Source: an uncultured Clostridia bacterium (GTDB taxonomy: Bacteria > Bacillota > Clostridia > Christensenellales > UBA1242). Taken from it: a stretch of 64,000 nucleotides of DNA. The stretch is from NCBI GenBank assembly GCA_934747775.1, contig CAKVHA010000004.1, positions 29,540-93,539 on the forward strand. The letters are read 5' to 3'. The notes under the pieces are model-generated. The model was not told where the DNA came from and did not search any database. It saw nothing but the letters and a program-made list of their open reading frames with translations. Position numbers and translations under genes: made by a program. Below, one piece after another: positions 52,296-60,726 of this stretch. Positions within the stretch are counted from its first letter, which is position 1. The number at the start of each line of letters is the position of its first letter.

Positions 52296-53172
52296 AACAC
52301 CAAAGCGTCTTGACCTATTTTTGCACGAAAAATTTAGTGACCACACGCGCTCGTTTTTGAAAAACATTATTGTAGAAGGCTCGGTTGCTGTAAATGGCAA
52401 AGTTGTTAAAGCAGGCTACGAATTAAAAGCGGGCGACGAAATTAGTGTTACAATTCCAGAGCCAGTTTCCACAGAAATTAAGCCAGAAAAAATTGACCTA
52501 GACATTGTGTATGAAGACGAGTATTTTGCGGTTATTAACAAACCTAAAAATATGGTTGTGCATCCAGCGGTTAAAAATTACAGCGGAACACTTGTAAATG
52601 CGCTGCTATACAACATTAAAGACCTTAGCGGAATAAATGGGGTGGTGCGTCCGGGGATTGTGCATAGGCTAGACAAAAATACAAGCGGGCTAATTGTAAT
52701 TGCTAAAAACGACTTTGCTCACGTGGAGCTTAGCAAGCAAATTGCCACAAAAGAGTGTAGGCGAATATATAGGGCGGTTGTGGAAGGAAACTTGCATAAC
52801 GATGAAGGCGAAGTGATTACAAACATTGGCCGCAGCAAAAAAAACAGGCTAAAAATGGCGGTTGTGGACGACGGTAAAATTGCCGATACAAAATACAAAG
52901 TGCTTGCTCATTACAAAAAATATGATTATGTAGAATTTGAACTAAAAACTGGCAGAACACATCAAATTAGGGTGCATTGTGAGTACCTTCATCATCCAAT
53001 TGTAGGCGACGAACTATATGGCAGCAAAACCACAAAATACTACGACTTGGGGCAAATGTTGCACGCGTATAAACTTATTTTAACACACCCAAAAACGGGC
53101 AAAAAAATGGAGTTTACAGCTCCTATTCCAAGTTATATGCAAGAGTTTTTGGATAGTTTAACATTGCTTTAA
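52276..53172 (+). CDS. rluD: RluD-type pseudouridine synthase with S4 domain
   Basis: 298 residues. An N-terminal S4 RNA-binding domain (KRLDLFLHEKFSDHTRSFLK, VAVNGKVVKAGYELKAGDEI) precedes the synthase domain: GIVHRLDKNTSGLIVIAKND with the catalytic Asp, and ELKTGRTHQIRVHCEYLHHP. This is the RluD/YlyB architecture, which modifies 23S rRNA. lspA followed by rluD is a common Bacillota gene order, and the 20-base overlap couples them. Confidence 0.93.
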   Translation: MIITFNETPKRLDLFLHEKFSDHTRSFLKNIIVEGSVAVNGKVVKAGYELKAGDEISVTIPEPVSTEIKPEKIDLDIVYEDEYFAVINKPKNMVVHPAVKNYSGTLVNALLYNIKDLSGINGVVRPGIVHRLDKNTSGLIVIAKNDFAHVELSKQIATKECRRIYRAVVEGNLHNDEGEVITNIGRSKKNRLKMAVVDDGKIADTKYKVLAHYKKYDYVEFELKTGRTHQIRVHCEYLHHPIVGDELYGSKTTKYYDLGQMLHAYKLILTHPKTGKKMEFTAPIPSYMQEFLDSLTLL

Positions 53173-53197
53173 AATACTTAATAAACATTATGAAAAC

Positions 53198-53226
53198 TTG
53201 CTCGCTATAAAAATACGTGATATAAT
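53198..53226 (+). promoter_or_regulatory. promoter of two small membrane protein genes
   Basis: TTGCTC (53198-53203), 17-bp spacer, TATAAT (53221-53226). Confidence 0.75.
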
Positions 53227-53245
53227 AACATTAGAGGTGAAAATT

Positions 53246-53503
53246 ATGAAAAATGTGGGTCTTAGAGCATTAACAAACTTTTTTGCGTACATCGCGCTTG
53301 TTTTGATTGCGGCTGCATTAATTATGAGTAAACTAAACTTTGCGCCAGATGTTTGTGCCATTTTTAATAGAATTGCGGTTGTTGTGGCGTATGTTTTGGT
53401 GGGGTTTTCATCGTTTTGTTATGCTATTAGCAGGCGTGGAATTATTAGAAAACTTATTTGGCTTGCTGCGGCAGCAACTGTTGTTGTGCTTTTAATTATT
53501 TAG
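53246..53503 (+). CDS. small membrane protein, 85 residues
   Basis: Three hydrophobic helices with short basic loops (AISRRGIIRK). No recognised family. The ATG at 53246 follows GAGGTG and a good promoter. It ends 7 bases before the next small membrane protein, forming a two-gene unit with a terminator at 53862. Confidence 0.65.
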   Translation: MKNVGLRALTNFFAYIALVLIAAALIMSKLNFAPDVCAIFNRIAVVVAYVLVGFSSFCYAISRRGIIRKLIWLAAAATVVVLLII

Positions 53504-53510
53504 GTGGAAT

Positions 53511-53861
53511 ATGAATTTTGACTTTAAAAAGTTTATTACAAACAAACTTAATATCACATTAATTGTACTAATCACGGTTAGCATAATTCTTGCGGCATTG
53601 TCGGCTGTGGGTACTATTTTTACAATACTTAGTATGCTTTCGTTTGCGGCGACATTGTTTTTTTTGGCATACTTATTACTAAGGCGAAAAATTGTAAAAG
53701 ACCGCACCCGAGTTAGCGACTTTATGGATGATGATGAAAAATTAAAAAAGAAAACCCAAACATTTTTAGAAAAAGAGAGTAGAGCAAATTCTACACTAAC
53801 TATTAGCGCTTTTATTGTTTTTGGAATGTTGCTTGTGTATATGGCAATAAAAATGATGTAA
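53511..53861 (+). CDS. small membrane protein, 116 residues
   Basis: Two N-terminal helices (about 14-60), a charged cytoplasmic segment (RRKIVKDRTRVSDFMDDDEK, to ~95) and a C-terminal helix (96-114). Not recognised. Co-transcribed with the preceding gene; the ribosome binding site is AGGTGG. Confidence 0.65.
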   Translation: MNFDFKKFITNKLNITLIVLITVSIILAALSAVGTIFTILSMLSFAATLFFLAYLLLRRKIVKDRTRVSDFMDDDEKLKKKTQTFLEKESRANSTLTISAFIVFGMLLVYMAIKMM

Positions 53862-53888
53862 TTAATGTCACAATGTGACATTTTTTTA
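53862..53888 (+). terminator. intrinsic terminator
   Basis: Stem AATGTCAC/GTGACATT (53864-53871 with 53875-53882), three-base loop, T run. Confidence 0.9.
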
Positions 53889-53930
53889 TTGGTATGTTTA
53901 AAATAATTTTGTAATTTGTGACATTAAAAA

Positions 53931-53959
53931 TTGATTATATTGTTTTTTTGTGATATACT
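53931..53959 (+). promoter_or_regulatory. promoter of tig
   Basis: TTGATT, 17-bp spacer, TATACT with extended TG. Confidence 0.75.
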
Positions 53960-53995
53960 TACCCTAGACTTATTAAGTTTTTTAAGGAGAAACAA

Positions 53996-55273
53996 ATGAA
54001 ATACGAATTAGCAAAAAAACAAAAAAACATTGTTGAACTTGAAGTTAGTTTAACAAACGAAGAGTGGAAAAAAGAAGTAGACGATGCTTACAATCGCACT
54101 AAAGATAAATATTCGGTTGAAGGCTTTAGAAAAGGTAAAGTTCCAAGAAAAGTTATTGAAAATATGTATGGTCCTAATGTTTTCTTTGAAGACGCACTAA
54201 CCGAAGCTTTTGGCAAAGCATATGACGAAGTTTTGGCTAAAGAAAAAGATTTAGAACCTATTGATGCTCCAAGCCTAAGCGTTAAAAAATTGGACGACAA
54301 CGGCGTTGTTATTGCTGCTCAAATTCCTGTTATGCCAGAACTTACACTTGGCAAATACACAGGTTTAGGCATTTCTGTTGCACCTAAAAAAGTTACAGAT
54401 AAAGATGTTAATGCCGAACTAGAACACGCAAGAGTTCATCACGCACGCCTAATTGAAAAAGACGGCGCAGTAGAAATGGGCGACATTGCTGATATTAATT
54501 TTGAAGGTTTTGTAGACGGAGTTGCTTTCCAAGGCGGAAAAGCAGAAAATTACGAACTTGAAATTGGCAGCAAACAATTTATTGATACTTTTGAAGAACA
54601 ACTTGTTGGCGTTAAAGCTGGCGAAACAAAAGATGTGCTTGTAAAATTCCCAGAAAACTATCAAGCTCCAGAACTTAAAGGAAAGGACGCTAAATTTGTA
54701 GTTACTGTAAACGCAGTAAAACGCAAAGAACTTCCTGAACTAAACGACGCTTTTGCTAGCGATATTAGCGAGTTTGAAACACTTGCAGATTACAAAAAAC
54801 ACATTAAAGAACATTTGGAAGAACACGCAGCTGAAAATGCAAAAATTGAAACCGAAAACAAAATTATTGACGCAATTGTTAAAGATTCTAAAGTTGAATT
54901 GCCAGATAGCCTTGTAGAACACGAACTAGACCACGTTATGCAAGATATGGAATATAGACTAATGTATCAAGGTTTAAAACTTGAAGATTATGCCAACTAT
55001 ATTAACAAAACCGTAGACGAAATTAGAGCTGACAGAAAGAAAGATGCAGAAAAGAGCTTAAAAATTCGTTTGGCTATGCAACAAATTTTAAAACAAGAAA
55101 AAATTGATGTAACCAAAGAAGAAGTTGATGCTAAAATTAAAGAAATGGCTAAAAAAGCAAACAAAACTATTAAGGATTACAAAGAAAATCTAACAGATGA
55201 ACGTATTGCTTACATTAAAAACGATATTTTAATGGACAAACTTTTGTCGTTCTTAGTAGAGAAAAATAAATAA
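53996..55273 (+). CDS. tig: trigger factor
   Basis: Trigger factor (425 residues) is the ribosome-bound chaperone at the exit tunnel. The ribosome-binding signature is seen as YSVEGFRKGKVPRKVIENMYG (GFRxGxxP), followed by the FKBP-type PPIase domain (MGDIADINFEGFVDGVAFQG, with EIGSKQFIDTFEEQLVGVKA) and the long helical C-terminal domain. Length is normal. AAGGAGAAACAA precedes the ATG. Followed by clpP and clpX in the usual order. Confidence 0.96.
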   Translation: MKYELAKKQKNIVELEVSLTNEEWKKEVDDAYNRTKDKYSVEGFRKGKVPRKVIENMYGPNVFFEDALTEAFGKAYDEVLAKEKDLEPIDAPSLSVKKLDDNGVVIAAQIPVMPELTLGKYTGLGISVAPKKVTDKDVNAELEHARVHHARLIEKDGAVEMGDIADINFEGFVDGVAFQGGKAENYELEIGSKQFIDTFEEQLVGVKAGETKDVLVKFPENYQAPELKGKDAKFVVTVNAVKRKELPELNDAFASDISEFETLADYKKHIKEHLEEHAAENAKIETENKIIDAIVKDSKVELPDSLVEHELDHVMQDMEYRLMYQGLKLEDYANYINKTVDEIRADRKKDAEKSLKIRLAMQQILKQEKIDVTKEEVDAKIKEMAKKANKTIKDYKENLTDERIAYIKNDILMDKLLSFLVEKNK

Positions 55274-55301
55274 TGTTAACTTTTTAAGGAGATAAGGCAA
55301 T

Positions 55302-55883
55302 ATGTTAATTCCTATGGTTATTGACCAAACAACTAGGGGAGAACGTAGTTATGATATTTACAGTCGTTTACTAGAAGACCGAATTGTGTTTGTTTCGGGC
55401 GAAATAAACGACGATATGGCAAACACTGTTGTGGCTCAGCTAATTTTTTTGGAAGCTAAAGACCCTACTAAAGATATTAGTTTGTACATTAACAGCCCCG
55501 GTGGCAGTGTTACGGCAGGAATGGCAATTTACGATACTATGAACTTTATTAAGTGTGATGTTAGCACAATCTGTATTGGAATGGCAGCATCTATGGCATC
55601 GTTTTTGCTAAGCAGCGGAGCTAAGGGGAAAAGATTGATTTTGCCTAACAGCGAAGTTATGATTCACCAGCCACTTGGCGGCGCTCAAGGTCAGGCAACC
55701 GACATTGTTATTACAGCAAATCACATTACAAAAATTAAAAACAATATGATTAAATTGCTTAGCGAAAACACTGGGCAACCGCTAGAAAAAGTGGAAAAAG
55801 ATATAGATAGAGATAACTATATGAGTGCGGAAGAAGCCGTTAAATACGGAATTGTGGATAAAGTTATTACAAAACGCACTTAA
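55302..55883 (+). CDS. clpP: ATP-dependent Clp protease proteolytic subunit
   Basis: ClpP (193 residues) forms the tetradecameric serine protease chamber. Catalytic Ser97 lies in GMAASMASFLL and His122 in MIHQPLGGAQGQ; DRDNYMSAEEAVKYGIVD carries the Asp. N-terminal LIPMVIDQTTRGERSYDIYS is typical. AAGGAGATAAGG precedes the ATG. It lies 28 bases after tig and is separated from clpX by a hairpin with a T run, which may reduce read-through. Confidence 0.97.
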   Translation: MLIPMVIDQTTRGERSYDIYSRLLEDRIVFVSGEINDDMANTVVAQLIFLEAKDPTKDISLYINSPGGSVTAGMAIYDTMNFIKCDVSTICIGMAASMASFLLSSGAKGKRLILPNSEVMIHQPLGGAQGQATDIVITANHITKIKNNMIKLLSENTGQPLEKVEKDIDRDNYMSAEEAVKYGIVDKVITKRT

Positions 55884-55888
55884 AAACA

Positions 55889-55921
55889 ATGTGCTGAGTT
55901 GTTAATAACTCAGCATTTTTA
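55889..55921 (+). terminator. hairpin terminator between clpP and clpX
   Basis: Stem TGCTGAGTT/AACTCAGCA (55892-55900 with 55907-55915) and five T's. No promoter is obvious between it and clpX, so it may be a partial terminator. Confidence 0.75.
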
Positions 55922-55939
55922 ATAAAAGAGAGGTTTTTT

Positions 55940-57190
55940 ATGAACGATAATGGCAATAAAACAAAATGTTCGTTTTGTGGCACCGAAGCTCACGACGGAA
56001 TGGAAATGGTGGTTAGCCCCGATGGGTCTAGTTATATTTGTTCCGATTGTGTAAAAACATGCAGCGAAATGTTTTCACAAACAAAGGGTGCAGAAGTTAT
56101 TGATTTGCCTACACCAGAAAAAATTAAAGAGATGTTGGACGAATATGTTGTGGGACAGGACGATGCTAAAAAAGTGTTGTCGGTGGCAGTGTACAATCAT
56201 TACAAACGCATAAACCACAACTTGTCAAAACGCGGTCAAGGTGAAAAGAGCGATAATATTGAGCTAGATAAAAGCAATGTTTTGCTAATTGGTCCTACTG
56301 GAACTGGCAAAACTATGATTGCGCGCACACTAGCTAAAATATTAAAAGTTCCGTTTGCTCAAGCCGACGCAACTACGCTTACCGAAGCGGGTTATGTGGG
56401 CGAAGACGTTGAAAACATTTTGTTGAAACTTATTCAAAATGCAAATTACGACATTGCTAGTGCCGAACGCGGAATTATTTATATAGACGAAATTGATAAA
56501 ATCACCAAAAAAAGCGAAAATGTAAGTATTACGCGTGATGTTAGTGGCGAAGGTGTTCAGCAAGCTTTGCTTAAAATTATAGAAGACACAACCGCATCTG
56601 TTCCACCACAAGGCGGTAGAAAACACCCACATCAAGAATGTTTACAAATAAACACTTCTAATATTTTGTTTATTTGTGGCGGAGCTTTTGTTGGGCTAGA
56701 TAAAATTATTGAAAGCCGCATTAACAACACATCGCTTGGTTTTTCTGGCGAAGTTAAAAAAGAGAAAAAAAGCAGCGAATTTTTAAAACAAATTCAACCG
56801 CATGACTTAATAAAATACGGCTTAATTCCAGAGTTTGTTGGGCGTTTGCCAATTGTTGTTGGTTTAAACGAGTTGGACGAAAAAGCTTTAATCCGCATTA
56901 TGAAAGAACCAAAAAATGCGCTTGTAAAACAATACAAAACGCTATTTAAAATGGACGGAGTAGATTTGGATTTCCAAAGCTCGGCAATAGAATATGTTGC
57001 AAAACGAGCAATTGCGCTTAATACTGGCGCTCGTGGGCTTAGAACAATTATTGAAGAGAGTATGCTTGATACTATGTACAAAGTTCCGTCTGATAAATCA
57101 ATTAAAAAGATTATAATAAAATCCGACGGCGAAAAACTTATTGTAGAACCGGTTAAAGCCGAAACCGAACCAACCGAAAAGTGCTCATAA
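55940..57190 (+). CDS. clpX: Clp protease ATP-binding subunit ClpX
   Basis: ClpX (416 residues) is the AAA+ unfoldase that feeds ClpP. Zinc-binding N-domain (KCSFCGTEAHDGMEMVV, YICSDCVKTC), Walker A GPTGTGKT, Walker B IIYIDEIDKI, the pore loop region TEAGYVGEDVE and sensor segments (GARGLRTIIEE) are all present. It contains the usual ClpP-binding IGF-like loop region in slightly different form (SNTSLGFSGEVK-like, with LGF). AGAGAGG precedes the ATG. Confidence 0.97.
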   Translation: MNDNGNKTKCSFCGTEAHDGMEMVVSPDGSSYICSDCVKTCSEMFSQTKGAEVIDLPTPEKIKEMLDEYVVGQDDAKKVLSVAVYNHYKRINHNLSKRGQGEKSDNIELDKSNVLLIGPTGTGKTMIARTLAKILKVPFAQADATTLTEAGYVGEDVENILLKLIQNANYDIASAERGIIYIDEIDKITKKSENVSITRDVSGEGVQQALLKIIEDTTASVPPQGGRKHPHQECLQINTSNILFICGGAFVGLDKIIESRINNTSLGFSGEVKKEKKSSEFLKQIQPHDLIKYGLIPEFVGRLPIVVGLNELDEKALIRIMKEPKNALVKQYKTLFKMDGVDLDFQSSAIEYVAKRAIALNTGARGLRTIIEESMLDTMYKVPSDKSIKKIIIKSDGEKLIVEPVKAETEPTEKCS

Positions 57191-57235
57191 TCAAATAAAA
57201 ATCAGTGGATTGTAAAATATGATGGTTTACGCCAC

Positions 57236-57275
57236 ATAAAAAAGTAAGGACTTTGATTTCTTTACTTTTTTTTAT
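57236..57275 (+). terminator. intrinsic terminator after clpX
   Basis: Ten-bp stem AAAGTAAGGA (57241-57250) with TCTTTACTTT (57259-57268) and T run. Confidence 0.8.
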
Positions 57276-57338
57276 AAAATTTAAAGTGTTTTAATACTGT
57301 AAATAACATTTAGTAAAGAGTTTGTTTGTTAAATCGTT

Positions 57339-57366
57339 TTGTAAAAGTGTGGTAATGTGGTATATT
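57339..57366 (+). promoter_or_regulatory. promoter of engB
   Basis: TTGTAA, 16-bp spacer, TATATT. Confidence 0.6.
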
Positions 57367-57383
57367 AAAATTAGGAGTGTGCT

Positions 57384-57962
57384 ATGAAAATTAATTCAGC
57401 AAAATTTGTTACTAGTGTTGCAAATCCTAATATGGTTATTAACGACAACTTGCCACAAATTGCTTTTGTTGGGCGCAGTAACGTGGGTAAAAGCAGCATT
57501 ATTAATATGCTTACAAATCAAAAAAAACTTGCAAAAACAAGTAGTTTGGCTGGTAGAACTAGGCTTATAAACTACTTTTTAATAAACAATAACTTGTATT
57601 TTGTTGATCTTCCAGGGTATGGTTTTGCAAAAGCTAGCGCGGCAGAAATAGACGGCTGGCAAGGCTTAATAGAGCCGTATTTGGTGGATAATGAAAAACT
57701 AAAATGTGTGTGTTTGCTTGTTGACATAAGGCACGAACCTAGCGAGCAAGACAAACTTATGTTTAAATTTTTAAATTACTACAATATTCCGTGTTTAATT
57801 GTTGCCACAAAAAGCGACAAACTAAGCAAGGCGCAACTAGCAAAAGCAAAACTTGTTGTTGCAAATGGCTTGGGTGTGGGCGTGGCAAATATTGTGTGCG
57901 TTAGCAGTGTTTCGGGTTATGGAAAAGATGAAATGCTTTTAAAACTTGACACATTTTTGTAA
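57384..57962 (+). CDS. engB: ribosome biogenesis GTPase EngB (YsxC/YihA)
   Basis: 192-residue GTPase needed for large subunit assembly. G1 GRSNVGKSSIINMLT, G3 DLPGYGFAKAS, G4 ATKSDKL and the C-terminal VSSVSGYGKDE are canonical. TAGGAGTGTGCT precedes the ATG. In many Bacillota lon sits between clpX and this gene; here lon is absent from the gap. Confidence 0.95.
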   Translation: MKINSAKFVTSVANPNMVINDNLPQIAFVGRSNVGKSSIINMLTNQKKLAKTSSLAGRTRLINYFLINNNLYFVDLPGYGFAKASAAEIDGWQGLIEPYLVDNEKLKCVCLLVDIRHEPSEQDKLMFKFLNYYNIPCLIVATKSDKLSKAQLAKAKLVVANGLGVGVANIVCVSSVSGYGKDEMLLKLDTFL

Positions 57963-57974
57963 AAAGGGGAGCGT

Positions 57975-58469
57975 ATGGATAATAAAAAATTAATAAACCT
58001 ATTAAGCTTGTTTGCGGTGTTTTTGGTTATTCCGCTAATGCTTGGCGTGTTTTTTGACGGTTATACAGTTGTTAGTAAGGGTGTAAAAACCACTGCACCT
58101 GTTGAGTTTTCGCTTTTTGAGTTTTTAAACCAACGCAGCGTTCTACTTGTTTTCGCTTTTTTGTTTGCTGTTGTGCTAATTCTTTGCATTTTGGCAAACA
58201 TTGTTTACACCATAAAAATCACGCTTGCTAAAGCAAATGGCGGCATTTTAAGGTTTTATTTTGCTGTAATTATTATGATTAGTGCAGTGCTAACATTTAT
58301 GTTTACACTAATATACTGTTTAAAAAATTCCACATCGGGCACCGATGCTGCACTAACTTACAAAGTGGGCGGCTGTGAAATTTTGATGCTTGTTTGTGGG
58401 TTGGTGATAGGCGGTCTTAACCTAATTTGCTATATTTTATCAACAAAGAAAAATAAAGTGAAAAAATAA
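57975..58469 (+). CDS. four-helix membrane protein (164 residues)
   Basis: About four hydrophobic helices (9-28, 54-80, 90-113, 132-153) with a short extracellular loop containing NSTSGTDAALTYKVGGCEI. No family recognised. AAAAGGGGAGCG precedes the ATG and it lies 12 bases after engB, so it is in the same unit. The next gene has the same size and topology (including a GxCxxxxL-type helix start), which suggests distant paralogy. Confidence 0.6.
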   Translation: MDNKKLINLLSLFAVFLVIPLMLGVFFDGYTVVSKGVKTTAPVEFSLFEFLNQRSVLLVFAFLFAVVLILCILANIVYTIKITLAKANGGILRFYFAVIIMISAVLTFMFTLIYCLKNSTSGTDAALTYKVGGCEILMLVCGLVIGGLNLICYILSTKKNKVKK

Positions 58470-58470
58470 T

Positions 58471-58499
58471 TTGACATTATTTAACAAAATATGTATTAT
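58471..58499 (+). promoter_or_regulatory. promoter of the second four-helix protein gene
   Basis: TTGACA (58471-58476), 17-bp spacer, TATTAT (58494-58499). Confidence 0.8.
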
Positions 58500-58519
58500 T
58501 TACAATAGGAGAATGGAAT

Positions 58520-59005
58520 ATGAAAACTAAACAACTTGTGTTGAAAATTATATCTTGCGTATGCAGTGCTTTGCTTATTTTGCCATTATTTTTAAACTTT
58601 ATTGGCTACCGTACAAGTTCTGGTAGGGTGTATTATACTTATCAGCAATATGGAATTATGATCGATACTCTTATTGTAATTTCGCGAGTACTTTATATTA
58701 TGAGTCTTGTTTTGGCAATGATTTTGTTGGTTGCAATAATTATTCAGTTGTTCTTTAAACACGAAGTTATAGATTGGATTGTAATTGGCGCTAGCATTTT
58801 ACTAGTAATCACCGCATCGCTTTGCTTTATTTCGGCATTGTTATACTGCGTTAAAGTTAGTTCTAATGGCGCAGGCGTTATATTGTTTCCAGCTTTTGGC
58901 TGTTATGCAATATTGTTCTTGGGTCTTGCTACACCTATTTTGGCGCTTCTTAGCAACCGCAAAGAAAATAATCAAAACAACAAAAACACCGAAAACAAAC
59001 AATAA
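58520..59005 (+). CDS. four-helix membrane protein (161 residues)
   Basis: About four helices (9-29, 51-78, 86-110, 121-142), a loop with CVKVSSNGAGVILFPAFGCY, and an Asn/Lys-rich C-terminal tail. Unrecognised. GGAGAATGGAAT precedes the ATG. It has its own consensus promoter. Similar to the preceding gene in topology and loop pattern. Confidence 0.6.
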   Translation: MKTKQLVLKIISCVCSALLILPLFLNFIGYRTSSGRVYYTYQQYGIMIDTLIVISRVLYIMSLVLAMILLVAIIIQLFFKHEVIDWIVIGASILLVITASLCFISALLYCVKVSSNGAGVILFPAFGCYAILFLGLATPILALLSNRKENNQNNKNTENKQ

Positions 59006-59017
59006 AAAAATATCCGC

Positions 59018-59092
59018 GTTTAAGCAACTCATATAATAAGGTTTATATATTATATATATAAAACAATACAATAAGCAGTTGGCTTAAAGTTT
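59018..59092 (+). repeat. imperfect long inverted repeat
   Basis: TTTAAGCAACT near 59018 and AGTTGGCTTAAA near 59081 are complementary with one bulge and enclose an AT-rich imperfect palindrome (TTTATATATTATATATATAAA region). Its purpose is unclear. Confidence 0.35.
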
Positions 59093-59110
59093 TAGAATGA
59101 TAAGTGGAGT

Positions 59111-59146
59111 AAAAAACAGACACCAAAAATAGTGTCTGTTTTTTTA
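59111..59146. terminator. bidirectional terminator
   Basis: Perfect stem AACAGACAC/GTGTCTGTT (59115-59123 with 59132-59140) with T run to the right and A run to the left. It lies between convergent genes ending at 59005 and 59155. Confidence 0.9.
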
Positions 59147-59154
59147 CGCGCGTC

Positions 59155-59808
59155 CTAGTTGTTAACAATAGGGTTTTGCATAGGATAAAGTGGCAAATCA
59201 AAGAAACCGTTGCAGATGTCTTGAGTGAATTCTTGGCAAGGCGGAATTTTTGCGTAGCCGTAACTAGGCACTAAAATATCCGCATCAACAACAACTTTGG
59301 TTATAACCGCAATGCAGCAGTCAATGGTAAACGTGTCTGGGCCAGTGTATTCGCCGTCTATTCCCATACAAGTAGCAAAAGCTTCTATTCTAAATGGAAT
59401 AATAGATGGTTGTGGCACGTACAAAACAACATCTTGATTAACAGTGATGCTGCTTCTAGCAGTGCCAGTTGCGCCAGTTGCGTCGGTGTATGTAACAACA
59501 ATAGGAATAACCACATCGCCGCTAACGCGAGCAAAGCAAGGTCTATCATCAAAACGGTCTACCACAAGATTGTTTATGGTTACGCCGTCTGGTTGGCAAG
59601 CCGCACTAACAAAAGTAAGCGGAAGTGTGGGGTTTGCAGGGTTGTATCCAGTAGTTGTAATTTGCGCATCGGTTTCCTGAATTTGACGCATACACGCATC
59701 GAAGATTTTTTCGGTATGTATGCACGCCTTTTCACACAAGCCTGTTAAAGGATTTCCTGTAATTGGGCCAGGGAAACAGTTTTGACGAGTTCCAGAATAA
59801 AATGACAT
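59155..59808 (-). CDS. cysteine-rich protein of unknown function
   Basis: 217 residues starting MSFYSGTRQNCF, with 11 cysteines spread along it. The segment CEKACIHTEKIFDACMRQIQ is the most distinctive; similar CIxTxKVFDxC stretches are, as far as I recall, seen in clostridial proteins of the spore-envelope or cell-surface kind, but I cannot confirm that here. The middle is beta-strand rich (VVIPIVVTYTDATGATG, ITVNQDVVLYVPQPS). No signal peptide. I start at 59808, where AAAGGAGGT is an excellent ribosome binding site; a longer frame to 59943 has none. Confidence 0.6.
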   Translation of the reverse strand: MSFYSGTRQNCFPGPITGNPLTGLCEKACIHTEKIFDACMRQIQETDAQITTTGYNPANPTLPLTFVSAACQPDGVTINNLVVDRFDDRPCFARVSGDVVIPIVVTYTDATGATGTARSSITVNQDVVLYVPQPSIIPFRIEAFATCMGIDGEYTGPDTFTIDCCIAVITKVVVDADILVPSYGYAKIPPCQEFTQDICNGFFDLPLYPMQNPIVNN

Positions 59809-59899
59809 TTTCTTATTACCTCCTTTATTTAATAAGCCTGTATACTTTACTATATGCAACTCGCCCATTTTGTGACACAGTATAAGTTGTTGATAATGT

Positions 59900-59928
59900 T
59901 TGTTAAAAAACAAAAAGTGTGATATAAT
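59900..59928 (+). promoter_or_regulatory. promoter of the metallophosphoesterase gene
   Basis: TTGTTA (59900-59905), 17-bp spacer, TATAAT (59923-59928) with extended TG. Confidence 0.75.
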
Positions 59929-59957
59929 AAGCCCGAAAAACAAAAGGAGAGTGCTGG

Positions 59958-60656
59958 GTGAAAGTTTTTAGCATAAGTGATTTGCATTTAAGCATAAATA
60001 GCAACAAACCAATGGATATTTTCGGTCCAGTTTGGGAAAATTACTTACAAGACATAGAAGAAAGCTGGAACAGCCTAGTGTCAGACGACGATGTTGTGCT
60101 AATTCCGGGCGATATATCGTGGGCGATGCACCTAAAAGACGCCATTGCCGACTTAGAATACATTTCGCGTTTTAAGGGCAAAAAAGTAATTTTGCGCGGC
60201 AACCACGATTACTGGTGGAAAAGTATTTCCGAGCTTAGAGCCAACTTGCCTGCAGGAATGTACGCGGTTCAAAACGACGCAATCAAGTTTGAAAACGTTA
60301 TAATTTGCGGCAGTAGGGGCTGGATTGTGCCCGAAACAACACACAAAACCCCAGAAGACGAAAAAATATACAAGCGTGAACTTATCCGCTTGGAGCTAAG
60401 CCTAAAAGAAGCGCAAACCCTAAAAACCAGCGACACCGACATTATAATTTGCATAACACATTATCCGCCATTCAATAGCCGCCACGAAGATAGCGACGTT
60501 ACGGCACTAATGGAAAAATATGGCGTAACAAAGGTGGTTTTTGGACATTTGCATAGCTACGACAAACGCCAAGCCCTTACATACACCAAAAATGGCATTG
60601 AATATTTCCTTACAAGTTGCGACCTTGTTAACAATAAATTGGTTAGAATTTTGTAG
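59958..60656 (+). CDS. calcineurin-like metallophosphoesterase
   Basis: 232 residues with a GTG start supported by AAGGAG. All metal-binding motifs are present: FSISDLHLS (D, H), LIPGDISWAM (GD), RGNHDYWW (GNHD), ITHYPPFN (H) and FGHLHSYDK (GHxH). The family hydrolyses phosphoesters; the substrate is unknown. Codon use is somewhat richer in G and C than in neighbours, as also seen in the next gene. Confidence 0.88.
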   Translation: MKVFSISDLHLSINSNKPMDIFGPVWENYLQDIEESWNSLVSDDDVVLIPGDISWAMHLKDAIADLEYISRFKGKKVILRGNHDYWWKSISELRANLPAGMYAVQNDAIKFENVIICGSRGWIVPETTHKTPEDEKIYKRELIRLELSLKEAQTLKTSDTDIIICITHYPPFNSRHEDSDVTALMEKYGVTKVVFGHLHSYDKRQALTYTKNGIEYFLTSCDLVNNKLVRIL

Positions 60657-60673
60657 CAACCGCATAATTTTGT

Positions 60674-60702
60674 TTTACAATATTTAATATTTTTAGTAAT
60701 AT
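60674..60702 (+). promoter_or_regulatory. promoter of secreted protein 1 (TTTACA class)
   Basis: GTTTTACAA contains a TTTACA -35 (60674-60679); 17-bp spacer; TAATAT (60697-60702). The same architecture precedes the two paralogous genes downstream. Confidence 0.6.
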
Positions 60703-60726
60703 ATAAAATAAAGTAGTGGGTGAAAA

